From CADEFX01 sp050260355 (GTDB lineage: Bacteria; Pseudomonadota; Alphaproteobacteria; Rhizobiales; Hyphomicrobiaceae): a DNA stretch of 55,783 nt. Below the pieces are notes generated by a model, which had not been told where the DNA came from, did not search any database, and saw nothing but the letters and a program-made list of their open reading frames with translations. Of this stretch, positions 1-8,680 are shown one piece after another. Both the position numbers and the translations under genes were made by a program. Positions within the stretch are counted from its first letter, which is position 1, and every line of letters starts with the position of its first letter. Where the stretch lies: contig JBLNBZ010000122.1 of assembly GCA_050260355.1 (NCBI GenBank), positions 1-55,783 on the forward strand. The letters run 5' to 3'.

Positions 1-160
1 CGCGCACCTGCATGGTCTTGATGGCGCGCGCCATCTCCTCGACCGTCGACAGGCGCACCGTGGCGAACGCGTGCGGCAGCCGCGTCTGGTCGATGATCTC
101 GACCGACCAGCCGTCGGCCCCAACCCAAATCGTGCGATAATGGCGACCGTCGACTCTCAC
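1..160 (-). CDS. mtnA: S-methyl-5-thioribose-1-phosphate isomerase, N-terminal fragment (runs off window)
   Basis: The first 53 codons of a gene that continues past the left edge. Read on the minus strand from a GTG at 160, the protein begins VRVDGRHYRTIW and continues with DGWSVEIIDQTRLPH and a TVEEMARAIKTMQVR stretch, the characteristic N-terminus of MtnA. This enzyme converts methylthioribose-1-phosphate to methylthioribulose-1-phosphate in methionine salvage. The GTG start is chosen because family members begin at this point; no strong ribosome site is visible. mtnP, an upstream enzyme of the same pathway, lies at the far right of the window rather than beside it. The family call is confident even though only the N-terminus is seen. 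Confidence 0.85.
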   Translation of the reverse strand, partial: MRVDGRHYRTIWVGADGWSVEIIDQTRLPHAFATVRLSTVEEMARAIKTMQVR

Positions 161-477
161 AGGTTCGGCTCGACTCGGCTCGGATCAGCGATGCAGCAAG
201 CCCTCGGTCGGGGACGGGATCGAGGGGCGCGACAGCCTGCCCGCCGCGAGCCCACAGCATAGCCGATGCCCGCAAAAATTGTGTGGCGAGCCACGGGCCT
301 TCAAACCGCCTGTCGCCCTTGGCTCGCCCTCCCGGAGCCTCGAGCGACGACACGACGCAGCAGATGACGGAGCGGCTCGACATTGAGCCTGTATCGCTAC
401 CGTCAGGGCAATGCCATTCTGATCTTGGTGCTCGTGCATACCGATTCCGTTGCAACTTCGTGGGGGGCTTGAAATCG
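161..477. other. Intergenic region between mtnA and the TDT transporter
   Basis: This stretch should hold the divergent promoters of mtnA (minus) and the TDT carrier (plus). Open frames crossing it give low-complexity, arginine/proline-rich translations with no recognisable domain. I see no RNA gene or clear operator. Confidence 0.5.
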
Positions 478-1548
478 GTGACGGCTAAGCCTGCGCCTGC
501 GTCGGATCTGGGGACGTCGATCCTGCTCGATGTCGCGCAGGGCCTGTTCCCTGGCTACTTCGCCCTGGTGATGGCAACCGGAGTCGTGTCGATTGCCTGC
601 TCCCTGCTGGCCATGACGCTCGTCGCCCGCGTCCTTGTCGCCGTCAACTGGATCGCCTACGTCGCGCTGCTGGCGTTGACGCTGCTGCGCCTGTGGCACT
701 TCCCCCGAAGGCTTGCCGCCGATCTGTCGACCCATCAGCGCGCGCCGGGCTTCTTCACCATCGTGGCTGGAACGTGCGTCCTCGGCACGCAGAATGCCAT
801 TGTCGCCGGCGCCTCCAATGTCGCCACCGCCCTGTGGTACGTGGGCCTCGCCCTCTGGTTCTGCGTGATGTACGCGTTCTTCACGGCCGTCACGATACGC
901 GAACGCAAGCCGTCGCTGGCGAGCGGCATCAACGGCGCCTGGCTGATTGCGGCGGTGGCAACGCAATCGCTGGTGGTCCTGCGCGCCGCGATCGATGTGA
1001 CAGCGGTGCCGCCGCCGGAGATTCAGTTCCTGTGCCTGGCGATGTTCATGATCGGCTGCATGCTTTATCTCGCCATCATCCCGCTCATCTTCTATCGCCT
1101 CACGTTCGTTCCACTCTCCGCCCGTGATTTCAGCCCGCCCTACTGGATCAACATGGGCGCCGTGGCCATTGCCACCCTGGCCGGCTCCTTGCTGCTGCAG
1201 CGCGCGGCGCAGTGGCAGGTGCTGCAGGACTTCCAGCCGTTCCTCAAAGGCTTCACGGTCTTCTTCTGGGCCGCCTCCACGTGGTGGATCCCCTTCCTGA
1301 TCGCGCTGATGGTCTGGCGCTATCTCGTTCGTGGCGACAGGCTTCGTTACGAGCCGCAGTTCTGGGGGATGGTGTTTCCCCTCGGCATGTACACGACCGG
1401 GACGTTCCAGCTCTCTCGCGCGCTGGACCTCCCCTTCCTGGCGGTCATCCCGCGCGTGTTCATCTTCGTTGCGCTCGCGGCATGGGTGGCGACGTTCCTG
1501 GCCATGCTGACGCATCTCGCCCGCGGCCTGCTGGCTACACGGCATTAG
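478..1548 (+). CDS. TDT-family (SLAC1/TehA-like) membrane transporter
   Basis: A protein of about 356 residues, nearly all hydrophobic, with around ten predicted membrane helices. It starts with a short polar stretch followed by LFPGYFALVMATGVVSIA, which matches the first helix region (PGxFAxVMATG) of the tellurite-resistance/dicarboxylate transporter family. Family members move dicarboxylates, sulfite or small anions; the substrate here cannot be told. The open frame extends upstream, but those residues look non-coding. The GTG at 478 has a GGGGGG-type ribosome site about 10 bases upstream, and a GTG at 460 is the alternative. It is a single gene, transcribed away from mtnA. Confidence 0.8.
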   Translation: MTAKPAPASDLGTSILLDVAQGLFPGYFALVMATGVVSIACSLLAMTLVARVLVAVNWIAYVALLALTLLRLWHFPRRLAADLSTHQRAPGFFTIVAGTCVLGTQNAIVAGASNVATALWYVGLALWFCVMYAFFTAVTIRERKPSLASGINGAWLIAAVATQSLVVLRAAIDVTAVPPPEIQFLCLAMFMIGCMLYLAIIPLIFYRLTFVPLSARDFSPPYWINMGAVAIATLAGSLLLQRAAQWQVLQDFQPFLKGFTVFFWAASTWWIPFLIALMVWRYLVRGDRLRYEPQFWGMVFPLGMYTTGTFQLSRALDLPFLAVIPRVFIFVALAAWVATFLAMLTHLARGLLATRH

Positions 1549-1702
1549 CGCCTCCCTCTCCGGCGGTGGCACCCGGCCGCCGAGGCCAAACAAGGGCCAC
1601 TGAGGGTCCGGCCTCCATCAATCATCGTTTACGTTGCAGCCAACGCAACTGGGAGGGGAATTTGTTCAGCGATCTTTACTTTCGGCTGGCAATGTCCATA
1701 TC

Positions 1703-1723
1703 GTGTTTATACAGTGTAGACAC
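1703..1723. promoter_or_regulatory. Imperfect palindrome upstream of mazEF, candidate autoregulatory operator
   Basis: A 21-bp inverted repeat with GTGT/ACAC ends; eight of ten base pairs match around a central A. It overlaps an AT-rich TATACA-like -10 element and lies 45 bp before the mazE start. MazE-type antitoxins of the AbrB fold bind such palindromes to repress their own operon. Assignment is by position and symmetry only. Confidence 0.45.
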
Positions 1724-1767
1724 GCGCTAGGGAAAATGAGCGCGGTCAGGGTAAGGAGCGAGGACCC

Positions 1768-2013
1768 ATGCAGGCCACCATCAGCAAGTGGGGCAATAGT
1801 CTAGCATTGCGTCTGCCGAAACACGTTGCAGATCAGGTGCGTCTGGTTGAGGGCGCCGTAGTCACGCTCGAGGTTGACGATGGCACTTTGAAGATCATTC
1901 CGTCACGCAAGCGCTTCAAGCTATCGGAGCTTTTGGCGGGTGAACCGGATCGAGCGAAGCGCAAGCCAGCCGAATTCGACTGGGGTAAACCATCCGGAGA
2001 TGAGGTTTGGTAA
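1768..2013 (+). CDS. mazE: MazE-type antitoxin, AbrB/SpoVT fold
   Basis: An 81-residue protein. Residues 1-47 form a swapped-hairpin AbrB DNA-binding domain (ISKWGNSLALRLPKHV, then VTLEVDDGTLKIIP). The C-terminal third is charged and ends FDWGKPSGDEVW, the sort of flexible tail that wraps the toxin in MazE/PemI proteins. An AAGGAGCGAGG ribosome site precedes the ATG. The stop overlaps the start of the toxin gene, as expected for a translationally coupled antitoxin-toxin pair. By family knowledge it neutralises MazF and represses the operon. Confidence 0.9.
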   Translation: MQATISKWGNSLALRLPKHVADQVRLVEGAVVTLEVDDGTLKIIPSRKRFKLSELLAGEPDRAKRKPAEFDWGKPSGDEVW

Positions 2014-2363
2014 GGGACGTCGCTTATCAGCCGGAGCGGGGTGACTTCATTTGGCTCGACTTCACCCCGCAGGCAGGAACTGAGCAGGCGGGCCGGCGGC
2101 CCGCCCTTGTTCTGTCGCCACGTGATTTCAACATTGCCACCGGATTGGTGGTGGTATGTCCGCTGACCAGCACGCAGACCGGAAGCAAATTTGAAGTGCC
2201 CGTGCCGAGAGGCACCAAACTCTCCGGCGTTGTGCTCTCTCATCAGTTTCGCACGCTCGACTGGTTGGCCCGCAACGCACAGTTCCACAGCAAGGCCAAC
2301 GAGGACCTGATGTGCGAAATTCTCGGCCGGATCAAAGCTATCCTGTCCATTGAGATCCAATAG
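2007..2363 (+). CDS. mazF: MazF/PemK-family endoribonuclease toxin
   Basis: A 118-residue protein with the PemK/MazF fold: RGDFIWLDFTPQAG near the N-terminus, EQAGRRPALVLSP (the conserved GRRPALV strand and loop), VVCPLTS and a C-terminal LGRIKAIL helix. MazF toxins cut mRNA at short sequence motifs; the target here is unknown. No ATG or GTG is available near the N-terminus. A TTG at 2007, overlapping the mazE stop by 7 bp and preceded by GGAGATGAGG, is the best start. A weak start overlapping the antitoxin would keep toxin output below antitoxin output. All family landmarks are present, so the toxin looks intact. Confidence 0.88.
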   Translation: MVRDVAYQPERGDFIWLDFTPQAGTEQAGRRPALVLSPRDFNIATGLVVVCPLTSTQTGSKFEVPVPRGTKLSGVVLSHQFRTLDWLARNAQFHSKANEDLMCEILGRIKAILSIEIQ

Positions 2364-2517
2364 AGCGCGGCCGCCATCCTAAGTGCAGCTGGTCGTTTGG
2401 AGTGACAGATCCGAGAGTGTCCTCACCCTCGATCGTTCGCCCTGGCCGCAGCAATGGCCGACCGAACGCCGGATCGCCCACGCCGGCGGTCAAAAAAACA
2501 CTGTGCCATTGAAAGAA

Positions 2518-2594
<77 letters not shown>

Positions 2595-2706
2595 AAACGA
2601 GAAACGCGAGCCGCTTCACGATTCCGGAGGGGCCCGCTGTCACAGGGGGCGGAGATACGTTCTCCGCTCCCCGAAGTCAAGCAAACAGCAGGCCGGCGGA
2701 GGCCCG

Positions 2707-3726
2707 TCACCGGATCGGCGGCGCATATTGGAGACCGCCCTTGCTCCACAGCTCGTTGTATCCGCGCGCCAACCCAATCCTGGTCTTCGGTCCCAGGTGA
2801 CGCTCGAAGGACTCGCCGTAGTTGCCCACGTGCCTGAGGATGCGCACCACCCAGTCGTTGGTGACCCCGAGCTGCTCCCCGAAGTTGCCCTCCTTGCCGA
2901 GCAGCCGCTTGATCTCGGGATTGTTCGAGTTGAGCGCCTCCCCGACATTGGCCTGGTTGATCCCCAGCTCCTCCGCGTTGAGCATGGCAAACAACGTCCA
3001 CCGCACAAGCGTGAACCACTGCTCGTCGCCCCGCCGCACCCAGGGGCCCAGCGGCTCCTTCGAGATGATCTCGGGCAGGATGACATGCTCGTCGGGCTTG
3101 GCGAACTTGAGCCGGTTGGCTGCCAGTTGCGACATGTCGGTCGTATAGCCGTCGCAGCGGCCTGCCTCGTAGGCCTTGCCCGTCTCGTTGGTATCGATGA
3201 AGTTCAGCACGTTGATCTTGATGCCGTTTGTGCGCGCGAAGTCGGCCAGATTGAGCTCCGTCGTAGTGCCCTGGCTGACGCAGACGGTCGCGCCGTTCAG
3301 CTCCTTGGCCGATTTGATGCCGAGCGATTTGCGCACCATGAAGCCCTGACCGTCGTAGTAGTTGACGGCGGTGAAGGCGATGCCCTGGCTGGCATCGCGC
3401 GAGGAGGTCCAGGTCGTGGTGCGCGAGAGAACGTCGATCGTGCCGGTCTGCAGCGCGATCATGCGATCCTTCGACGACAGCGGCACATAGGCTGTCTTGG
3501 TGGGATCGTCGAAGATGACAGCGGCAAGGGCGCGGCACATGTCGGTGTCGAACCCGGTCCACTGGCCCTTGTCATCGGGGAAGGAGAAGCCGGGAACGCC
3601 CTGGCTGGCGCCGCAGATGATATGCCCCCGGGTTTTGATCTTCTCCAGCGTCGTCTGCGCCGCGGCGGCGGCATGCAGCCCGACCAGAATGGCGGCGGTC
3701 AATAGCCCCTTGCACAAACGCAACAC
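2707..3726 (-). CDS. Amino-acid ABC transporter periplasmic binding protein (AapJ-like)
   Basis: A 339-residue protein with an N-terminal Sec signal peptide (LLTAAILVGLHAAAAAQ) and a family-3 solute-binding domain. Hallmarks are LEKIKTRGHIICG, GFDTDMCRALAAVIF, VLSRTTTWTSSRD and the C-terminal LGPKTRIGLARGYNELWSKG typical of the general L-amino-acid binding protein AapJ. No aapQ, aapM or aapP genes lie nearby, so it is an orphan binding protein that would have to use a permease encoded elsewhere. It lies between two tRNA genes. A GC-rich hairpin at 2645-2671, downstream of its stop, could help end transcription, but no T-run follows. Confidence 0.88.
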   Translation of the reverse strand: MLRLCKGLLTAAILVGLHAAAAAQTTLEKIKTRGHIICGASQGVPGFSFPDDKGQWTGFDTDMCRALAAVIFDDPTKTAYVPLSSKDRMIALQTGTIDVLSRTTTWTSSRDASQGIAFTAVNYYDGQGFMVRKSLGIKSAKELNGATVCVSQGTTTELNLADFARTNGIKINVLNFIDTNETGKAYEAGRCDGYTTDMSQLAANRLKFAKPDEHVILPEIISKEPLGPWVRRGDEQWFTLVRWTLFAMLNAEELGINQANVGEALNSNNPEIKRLLGKEGNFGEQLGVTNDWVVRILRHVGNYGESFERHLGPKTRIGLARGYNELWSKGGLQYAPPIR

Positions 3727-3826
3727 GATGTTCCCTCCCGTTGCTTCAATGATATGCGCCTATGCCATTGGCAGAGGCCATGCCGCTTTACAAGAGTGTA
3801 GCGGGAACGCTAAGTGCGGGCGCAAC

Positions 3827-3901
<75 letters not shown>

Positions 3902-4028
3902 GTCTTTGCCGAACGCGGTCGGCGCTCGCCGCTATGCGTGGCAAGCATGCGAGCCCGCGCCGATCAGCGTCGCTTGTGCACCGCGGAATCGCTATAAGCC
4001 ACTGCGGCCAGGAGGCCGGCAAGCTTCA

Positions 4029-4946
4029 ATGCAGCGGGCGGCACACGAAGGATCACTGAGAGAGCCGGGAAGCAGCTTGCGTGGCATCGGGCTCATGTGC
4101 CTTGCCATCGCGCTGTTCTCCTGCCTCGACGCGACCGCCAAGTATATGGCGAGCACGCTGCAGCTTCCGGTCACGCAGGTGACATGGCTGCGGTTCGTCA
4201 GCCAGTTCGTCCTGATGGCCATGGCCGTGGGTCTGGTGACGCTGCCGCGGCTGCTGCTCACGCGCAAGCTGGTGCATCAGTCGGTCCGGTCGCTGCTGAT
4301 GCTCGGCTCGACGGTGCTCAATTTTCTGGCGCTCAGGCATCTGCGTCTCGATCAGACACAGACGATCTACTTTCTGACGCCGCTCGTCGTGGCGCTGCTT
4401 GCCGGCCCTTACCTGGGTGAATGGGTGGGATGGCGCTGCATGCTGGCGATCCTGGTGGGGTTCGCCGGCATCCTGGTCGTGGTGCGGCCGGGCTATGTGG
4501 CGTTCCATCCGGCCATGGCCTTGGCGTTCGGCTCGATGCTCTGCTACGTCGTGTTCCTGCTGCTGACACGCTACCTGGCCGAGTACGATCCTCCGCAGGT
4601 GACGCTGTTCTACTCGATGCTGGCCGGCGCGCTCCTGCTCGCGCCCTGGGCGATCGCAGACTGGATGTGGCCAGCCGATGCGCTGACCTGGGCGCTGCTC
4701 TTCTCCATGGGGCTGTGGGGCGGCATCGGCCACTATCTCGTGATCCTCGCCTATCGGCAGGCGCCCGCCTCGACACTCGCACCCTTCATCTACCTCGGGC
4801 TGATCACGCACACGGCGGCCGGCTATCTCGTCTTCGGGCAGTTCCCGGACACGTGGACGCTGGCAGGAGCCGCCATCGTCATCGCCTCGGGCATTTATCT
4901 CGTGCACCGGGAGCGCGTTGTCGCTGCCGAGCGCGGCCAGGGATAG
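4029..4946 (+). CDS. DMT-superfamily (EamA) membrane transporter
   Basis: About 305 residues with ten predicted membrane helices arranged as two EamA halves. The first half begins GLMCLAIALFSCLDATAKYM. The second contains FGSMLCYVVFLLLTRYLAEYD and ends GAAIVIASGIYLVHRER. Family members export metabolites or amino acids, but no substrate can be assigned. The open frame reaches back to 3906, next to the tRNA, but the ATG at 4029 with AGGAGG 13 bases upstream fits the family's usual N-terminus. It is a single-gene unit facing tgt convergently. Confidence 0.82.
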   Translation: MQRAAHEGSLREPGSSLRGIGLMCLAIALFSCLDATAKYMASTLQLPVTQVTWLRFVSQFVLMAMAVGLVTLPRLLLTRKLVHQSVRSLLMLGSTVLNFLALRHLRLDQTQTIYFLTPLVVALLAGPYLGEWVGWRCMLAILVGFAGILVVVRPGYVAFHPAMALAFGSMLCYVVFLLLTRYLAEYDPPQVTLFYSMLAGALLLAPWAIADWMWPADALTWALLFSMGLWGGIGHYLVILAYRQAPASTLAPFIYLGLITHTAAGYLVFGQFPDTWTLAGAAIVIASGIYLVHRERVVAAERGQG

Positions 4947-5006
4947 CGCACTGGCGCATCTCGTAATCGCATGGGACGCGGGCTCCTCTCTGCGCGCCGG
5001 GAAAGT

Positions 5007-5018
5007 CCCTCGCGAGGG
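5007..5018. repeat. Short perfect palindrome in the DMT-tgt spacer
   Basis: A 12-bp perfect palindrome (CCCTCGCGAGGG) followed by GAGAGGGGGATGAG. It resembles a degraded piece of the larger repeat found inside uvrA at 22320-22415 and lies between two convergent genes. Confidence 0.4.
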
Positions 5019-5059
5019 AGAGGGGGATGAGCATCGGCTCGGTCCGAGCGGAGATGGCG

Positions 5060-6205
5060 CTATCCGGCCGCGTCCGATCTCCGCTCCCCCGCTGCCAGCC
5101 GCTCCTTCGTCTCCGCGGCCCATTGCGCGAAGCGGCCCTCCGCAATCGCGGCGCGCATGGCGGCCATGAGGTCCTGATAGAAGGCCGTGTTGGCCCACGA
5201 CAGCAGCATCGCTCCCAGATACTCACCCGATTTGACGAGATGGTGCAGATAGGCGCGGGAGTAGTCGCGCGCGGCGGGGCACGCGCTCGTTGCATCGATG
5301 GGGCGCAGATCCTCGGCGTGCCGGGCATTGCGCAGGTTCAGCCGGCCGCCCCAGGTGAAGGCCACCCCATGGCGCCCGTTCCTGGTCGGCAGCACGCAGT
5401 CGAACATATCGACGCCGCGGGCCACCGCCTCGATCAGATCCAGCGGCGTACCCACGCCCATCAGGTAGCGCGGCCTGGTCTGCGGCAGCAGGGGCGTCGT
5501 TTGCTCGAGCGTGCGCAGCATGAGGTCGTGGCCTTCCCCGACCGCCAGCCCTCCGATCGCGTAGCCGGGAAAGTCGAAGGCGACGAGTGCTTCGGCCGAG
5601 CGCCGGCGGAGATCCGCGTGGACGCCCCCCTGCACGATGCCGAACAGGGCCTGGCCGGCACGTCCGAATTGCTCGAAGGCGCGTCGCGAGCGCTCGGCCC
5701 ACCGCAGCGACAGGAGCATGGCGCGCTCGACCTCGGCCGGCTCGGCCGGATACTCGATGCACTCGTCGAGTTGCATCTGGATATCGGCGCCCAGCAGGCA
5801 CTGGATCTCGATCGACCGTTCCGGCGTCAGCGTGTGGCGCGAGCCGTCGATGTGCGATTGGAACCGCGCGCCTTCCTCCGTCACCTCCCGGATCTTGGCA
5901 AGGCTCATGACCTGGAAGCCGCCGCTGTCGGTGATGATCGGCCCGTCCCAGCGCATGAAGCCGTGCAGCCCGCCGAGCCTGGCGATGCGCTCCGCACCCG
6001 GCCGCAGCATCAGGTGATAGGTGTTGGCGAGGATGATGTCGGCGCCGGCCGCCCGAACCTGGTCGGGATAGACGGCCTTGACACTGGCAGCCGTACCGAC
6101 CGGCATGAACGCCGGCGTGCGGATGCGCCCGCGGGGCGTCGCGATCTCGCCGAGGCGCGCCTCGCCATCCTGGCGCACCAGCTCGAAGGAAAACTGCTCG
6201 GTCAT
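5060..6205 (-). CDS. tgt: tRNA-guanine transglycosylase (queuosine pathway) with a depleted zinc site
   Basis: A 381-residue TIM-barrel enzyme that exchanges guanine 34 of GUN-anticodon tRNAs for preQ1. The catalytic landmarks are intact: TDSGGFQV (Asp93), GIVQGG, and VDMFDCVLPTRNGRHG with the nucleophile Asp269. The C-terminal zinc site is not. Aligned by eye to the Zymomonas enzyme (Cys318, Cys320, Cys323, His349), the residues here are Ser307, Cys309, Ala312 and Ala338, so three of four ligands are missing. The flanking SRAYLHHL is intact and the frame is clean, so it is not an obvious pseudogene. It overlaps queA by 4 bp, implying coupled translation. Confidence 0.95.
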   Translation of the reverse strand: MTEQFSFELVRQDGEARLGEIATPRGRIRTPAFMPVGTAASVKAVYPDQVRAAGADIILANTYHLMLRPGAERIARLGGLHGFMRWDGPIITDSGGFQVMSLAKIREVTEEGARFQSHIDGSRHTLTPERSIEIQCLLGADIQMQLDECIEYPAEPAEVERAMLLSLRWAERSRRAFEQFGRAGQALFGIVQGGVHADLRRRSAEALVAFDFPGYAIGGLAVGEGHDLMLRTLEQTTPLLPQTRPRYLMGVGTPLDLIEAVARGVDMFDCVLPTRNGRHGVAFTWGGRLNLRNARHAEDLRPIDATSACPAARDYSRAYLHHLVKSGEYLGAMLLSWANTAFYQDLMAAMRAAIAEGRFAQWAAETKERLAAGERRSDAAG

Positions 6206-7305
6206 GCGGGCGGGAATAGCAGGCAGGCGTCGCCGTAGGAATAGAAGCGGTAGTTGTGGTTGATGGCGTGCGCGTACGCGGACCGCATCGTATCGAGGCC
6301 ACAGAACGCGGCAACCAGCATGAACAGGGTCGAGCGGGGCAGATGAAAGTTGGTCATCAGCACGTCGACGGCGCGAAAACGATAGCCCGGAGTGATGAAG
6401 ATCGCCGTCTCGCCCGAGAAAGGCCGGATCTCGCCCTCGGACGTCGCAGCGCTCTCCAGAAGTCTCAAAGCCGTCGTGCCAACCGCGACGATGCGGCCGC
6501 CCCGCGCCCGCACCGCGTTGAGCGCGGCCGCCGTCTCGGATGAAATCGTTCCCTGCTCGGCGTGCATCTTGTGCGCCGAGGTGTCGTCGGCCTTGACCGG
6601 CAGGAAGGTTCCGGCGCCGACGTGCAGCGTCAGGAAATGCCGCGACACACCGCGTGCGTCGAGGGCGGCGAACAGCTCCGGGGTGAAGTGCAGCCCCGCC
6701 GTCGGCGCAGCAACCGCTCCCTCGATCTTGGCGTGGATCGTCTGGTAGTCGGCACGGTCGCGGTCGTCGGCGGCGCGTTTGAGCGCGATGTAGGGCGGCA
6801 GCGGCATGTCGCCGAGCGTCGCAATGGCCTCGTCGAGATAGGCGCCATGCAGGCCGAAGGCGAGCTCCACCTCCCCGTTCTCGCCTTTCGCCGCGACCGT
6901 GGCTCCGAGCTCACCCAGCAGGCAGACGCGGCTCTCATTGCCGAACTGCACCCGGTCGCCGACCTGCAGGCGCTTTGCCGGCCGGGCAAAGGCGCGCCAG
7001 CGGCTGCCGTCGATGCGCTCGATCAGGTTGAACGACACGTGTGCGCGCGCCTCATCGCGGATGCGCGAGCCCTCGAGTGCTGCCGGGATGACCTTGGTGT
7101 CGTTCAGCACCAGCGCGTCGCCCGCCCGCAGCAGCTCGGGCAGATCGCGGACGACGCGATCCTCGAGGCTTGGCCCCTCTCCGTGCTCGGGGGTCGAGCG
7201 AGATGGGGGACGCACGACGAGCAGGCGCGCGGCATCGCGCGGGCTCGCGGGGCGCAAGGCGATCCGGTCTTCCGGCAGGGTGAAATCGAAAAGGTCGGTG
7301 CGCAT
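6202..7305 (-). CDS. queA: S-adenosylmethionine:tRNA ribosyltransferase-isomerase
   Basis: A 367-residue protein starting MRTDLFDFTLPEDRIALRPA, the classic QueA N-terminus. Later motifs include ALVLNDTKVIPA, a GAVAAPTAGLHFT segment, HVGAGTFLPVK and MTNFHLPRSTLFMLV. QueA transfers the ribose of SAM onto preQ1 in tRNA to make epoxyqueuosine, the step after Tgt. Here it is the upstream gene of a queA-tgt pair with a 4-bp stop/start overlap. The length is typical and the ATG start is unambiguous. Confidence 0.96.
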   Translation of the reverse strand: MRTDLFDFTLPEDRIALRPASPRDAARLLVVRPPSRSTPEHGEGPSLEDRVVRDLPELLRAGDALVLNDTKVIPAALEGSRIRDEARAHVSFNLIERIDGSRWRAFARPAKRLQVGDRVQFGNESRVCLLGELGATVAAKGENGEVELAFGLHGAYLDEAIATLGDMPLPPYIALKRAADDRDRADYQTIHAKIEGAVAAPTAGLHFTPELFAALDARGVSRHFLTLHVGAGTFLPVKADDTSAHKMHAEQGTISSETAAALNAVRARGGRIVAVGTTALRLLESAATSEGEIRPFSGETAIFITPGYRFRAVDVLMTNFHLPRSTLFMLVAAFCGLDTMRSAYAHAINHNYRFYSYGDACLLFPPA

Positions 7306-7385
7306 CGCTCTAGCGTATAGAGCGGTTCAGCGCATGAGCGCCACCAGGAACGCGAAATCCGCCCGCCCGCTACCTGATCCTCCGC

Positions 7386-7412
7386 AGCGACGGGCCGCGG
7401 CGGCCCGTCGCT
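7386..7412 (-). terminator. Strong hairpin between bioY and queA
   Basis: A perfect 12-bp stem (AGCGACGGGCCG with its complement) closes a 3-base loop just downstream of the bioY stop. No T-run follows on the minus strand, so it may be a Rho-assisted terminator or an RNA-stabilising structure. Confidence 0.45.
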
Positions 7413-7438
7413 ATGAAACCCGGATCAGTTGCCCGGCG

Positions 7439-8047
7439 CTATTGCCTCAGCACCGCGCCGCCCCGGCCGAGCACGCGCCAGAGCATCGGCATCGCCACGG
7501 CGCCAAGTGCCGTCTTGAGCACGCTCGACGCCATGAAAGGCGTGAACCCGACCTCGATCGCCTTGGTCGTTCCCATCAGCACCGCCAGCCAGACGACGCC
7601 CGCCAGCGTAATCACCAAATGGCCCAGCACCATCGCCGCGGCGCACTTGAGAAACGACCTGTCCCAGCCGCGCTCAGCCAGAAAGCCGACGAGCCAGGCC
7701 GCGATCAGAAAGCCGACGAGGAAGCCGAACGTCGGCCCCATCATGTAGGCAAGACCAATGCCCCGCTCCGGCGTCCCGGCGAAGACCGGCAGGCCTGCCG
7801 CACCGGCAAGCAGGTAGGCGAAAACGGTACCTGCCGCCAGCCGCGAGCCATACGCCATTCCCAGCATCAGCACGACCAGCGTCTGCATGGTCATCGGCAC
7901 CGGCCAGAACGGCACCTGGACCTTGGCCGACAGCGTCAGCAGACAGACCCCGAGGAAGACCGCGACAGCCAGCGTGACCCGCTGTGCCGCCAAGCCCTGG
8001 GGCCTCGCTATATCCAGAAGCGTGCGCGGAGCAGTGATGTTGAGCAT
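7439..8047 (-). CDS. bioY: Biotin transporter S component BioY
   Basis: About 202 residues with six predicted membrane helices and the BioY landmarks VPFWPVPMTMQTLVVLMLGMAYG, AYLLAGAAGLPVFAGTPERG and GPTFGFLVGFLIAAWLVG. BioY binds and imports biotin, alone or with the BioMN energising module, which is not encoded in this window. The longer frame adds MGRALHPDQRLGTR at the front. The ATG at 8047, with GGGAACGAG just before it, gives the usual BioY start. No BioR-type site was recognised upstream. Confidence 0.9.
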   Translation of the reverse strand: MLNITAPRTLLDIARPQGLAAQRVTLAVAVFLGVCLLTLSAKVQVPFWPVPMTMQTLVVLMLGMAYGSRLAAGTVFAYLLAGAAGLPVFAGTPERGIGLAYMMGPTFGFLVGFLIAAWLVGFLAERGWDRSFLKCAAAMVLGHLVITLAGVVWLAVLMGTTKAIEVGFTPFMASSVLKTALGAVAMPMLWRVLGRGGAVLRQ

Positions 8048-8108
8048 TCTCGTTCCCAATCGTTGATCCGGGTGCAAGGCTCGGCCCATTGCCGGCCTTC
8101 GCGGTTGA

Positions 8109-8585
8109 CTACTGCACGTCGGCCGCCACTTTCAATGAGGTGATTTTGTCCGGGTTCTGCACCGGCTCGCCGCGCTTGATCTTGTCGACGTTCTCCATTC
8201 CCTCGATGACCTTGCCCCAGACCGTATACTGTCTGTCGAGAAAGCGGGCGTCATCGAAGCAGATGAAGAACTGGCTGTTGGCGCTGTTGGGGTTCTGCGC
8301 GCGCGCCATGGAGCAGACGCCGCGCACGTGCGGCTCGGCGTTGAACTCGGCCGCCAGGTTCCCGAGCTTGGAGCCCCCGGTGCCCGTGCCGTGCGGGCAG
8401 CCCGTTTGCGCCATGAAGCCGTCGATGACGCGATGGAAGACGATGCCGTCATAGAAGCCGTCGCGCGCCAGCGTCTTGATGCGCTCCACGTGCTTGGGTG
8501 CCAGATCGGGACGCAGGGCGATGATCACTCGGCCCTGGGTCGTGTCCATGATGAGGGTGTTCTCTGGATCTTTGATGTCAGCCAC
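8109..8585 (-). CDS. Cytoplasmic cyclophilin-type peptidyl-prolyl isomerase
   Basis: A 158-residue cyclophilin that catalyses cis-trans isomerisation of X-Pro bonds. Visible active-site landmarks are GFYDGIVFHRVIDGFMAQTG and NSANSQFFICF. It begins MADIKDPENTLIMDTTQGRV, with no signal peptide. The GTG at 8585 is chosen because GGAGAG lies 4 bases upstream and because family members start there; the longer frame adds a cysteine-rich, non-conserved leader. It lies directly downstream of a close paralogue that carries a signal peptide, so the two presumably act in cytosol and periplasm. Confidence 0.93.
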   Translation of the reverse strand: MADIKDPENTLIMDTTQGRVIIALRPDLAPKHVERIKTLARDGFYDGIVFHRVIDGFMAQTGCPHGTGTGGSKLGNLAAEFNAEPHVRGVCSMARAQNPNSANSQFFICFDDARFLDRQYTVWGKVIEGMENVDKIKRGEPVQNPDKITSLKVAADVQ

Positions 8586-8680
8586 TTGGCTCTCCGTTTG
8601 TTCGGGGCATTGGCAGTCGGCATTGGGCAGCAGGCAGTCGGGTCGAGCCATGCTCGCCTGACGCTCGATGGCCTACCGCC

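Noticed and set aside
71..262. 63-codon plus-strand frame at the left edge
   Set aside because: It overlaps the well-supported mtnA start on the other strand, and the translation has no recognisable domain.
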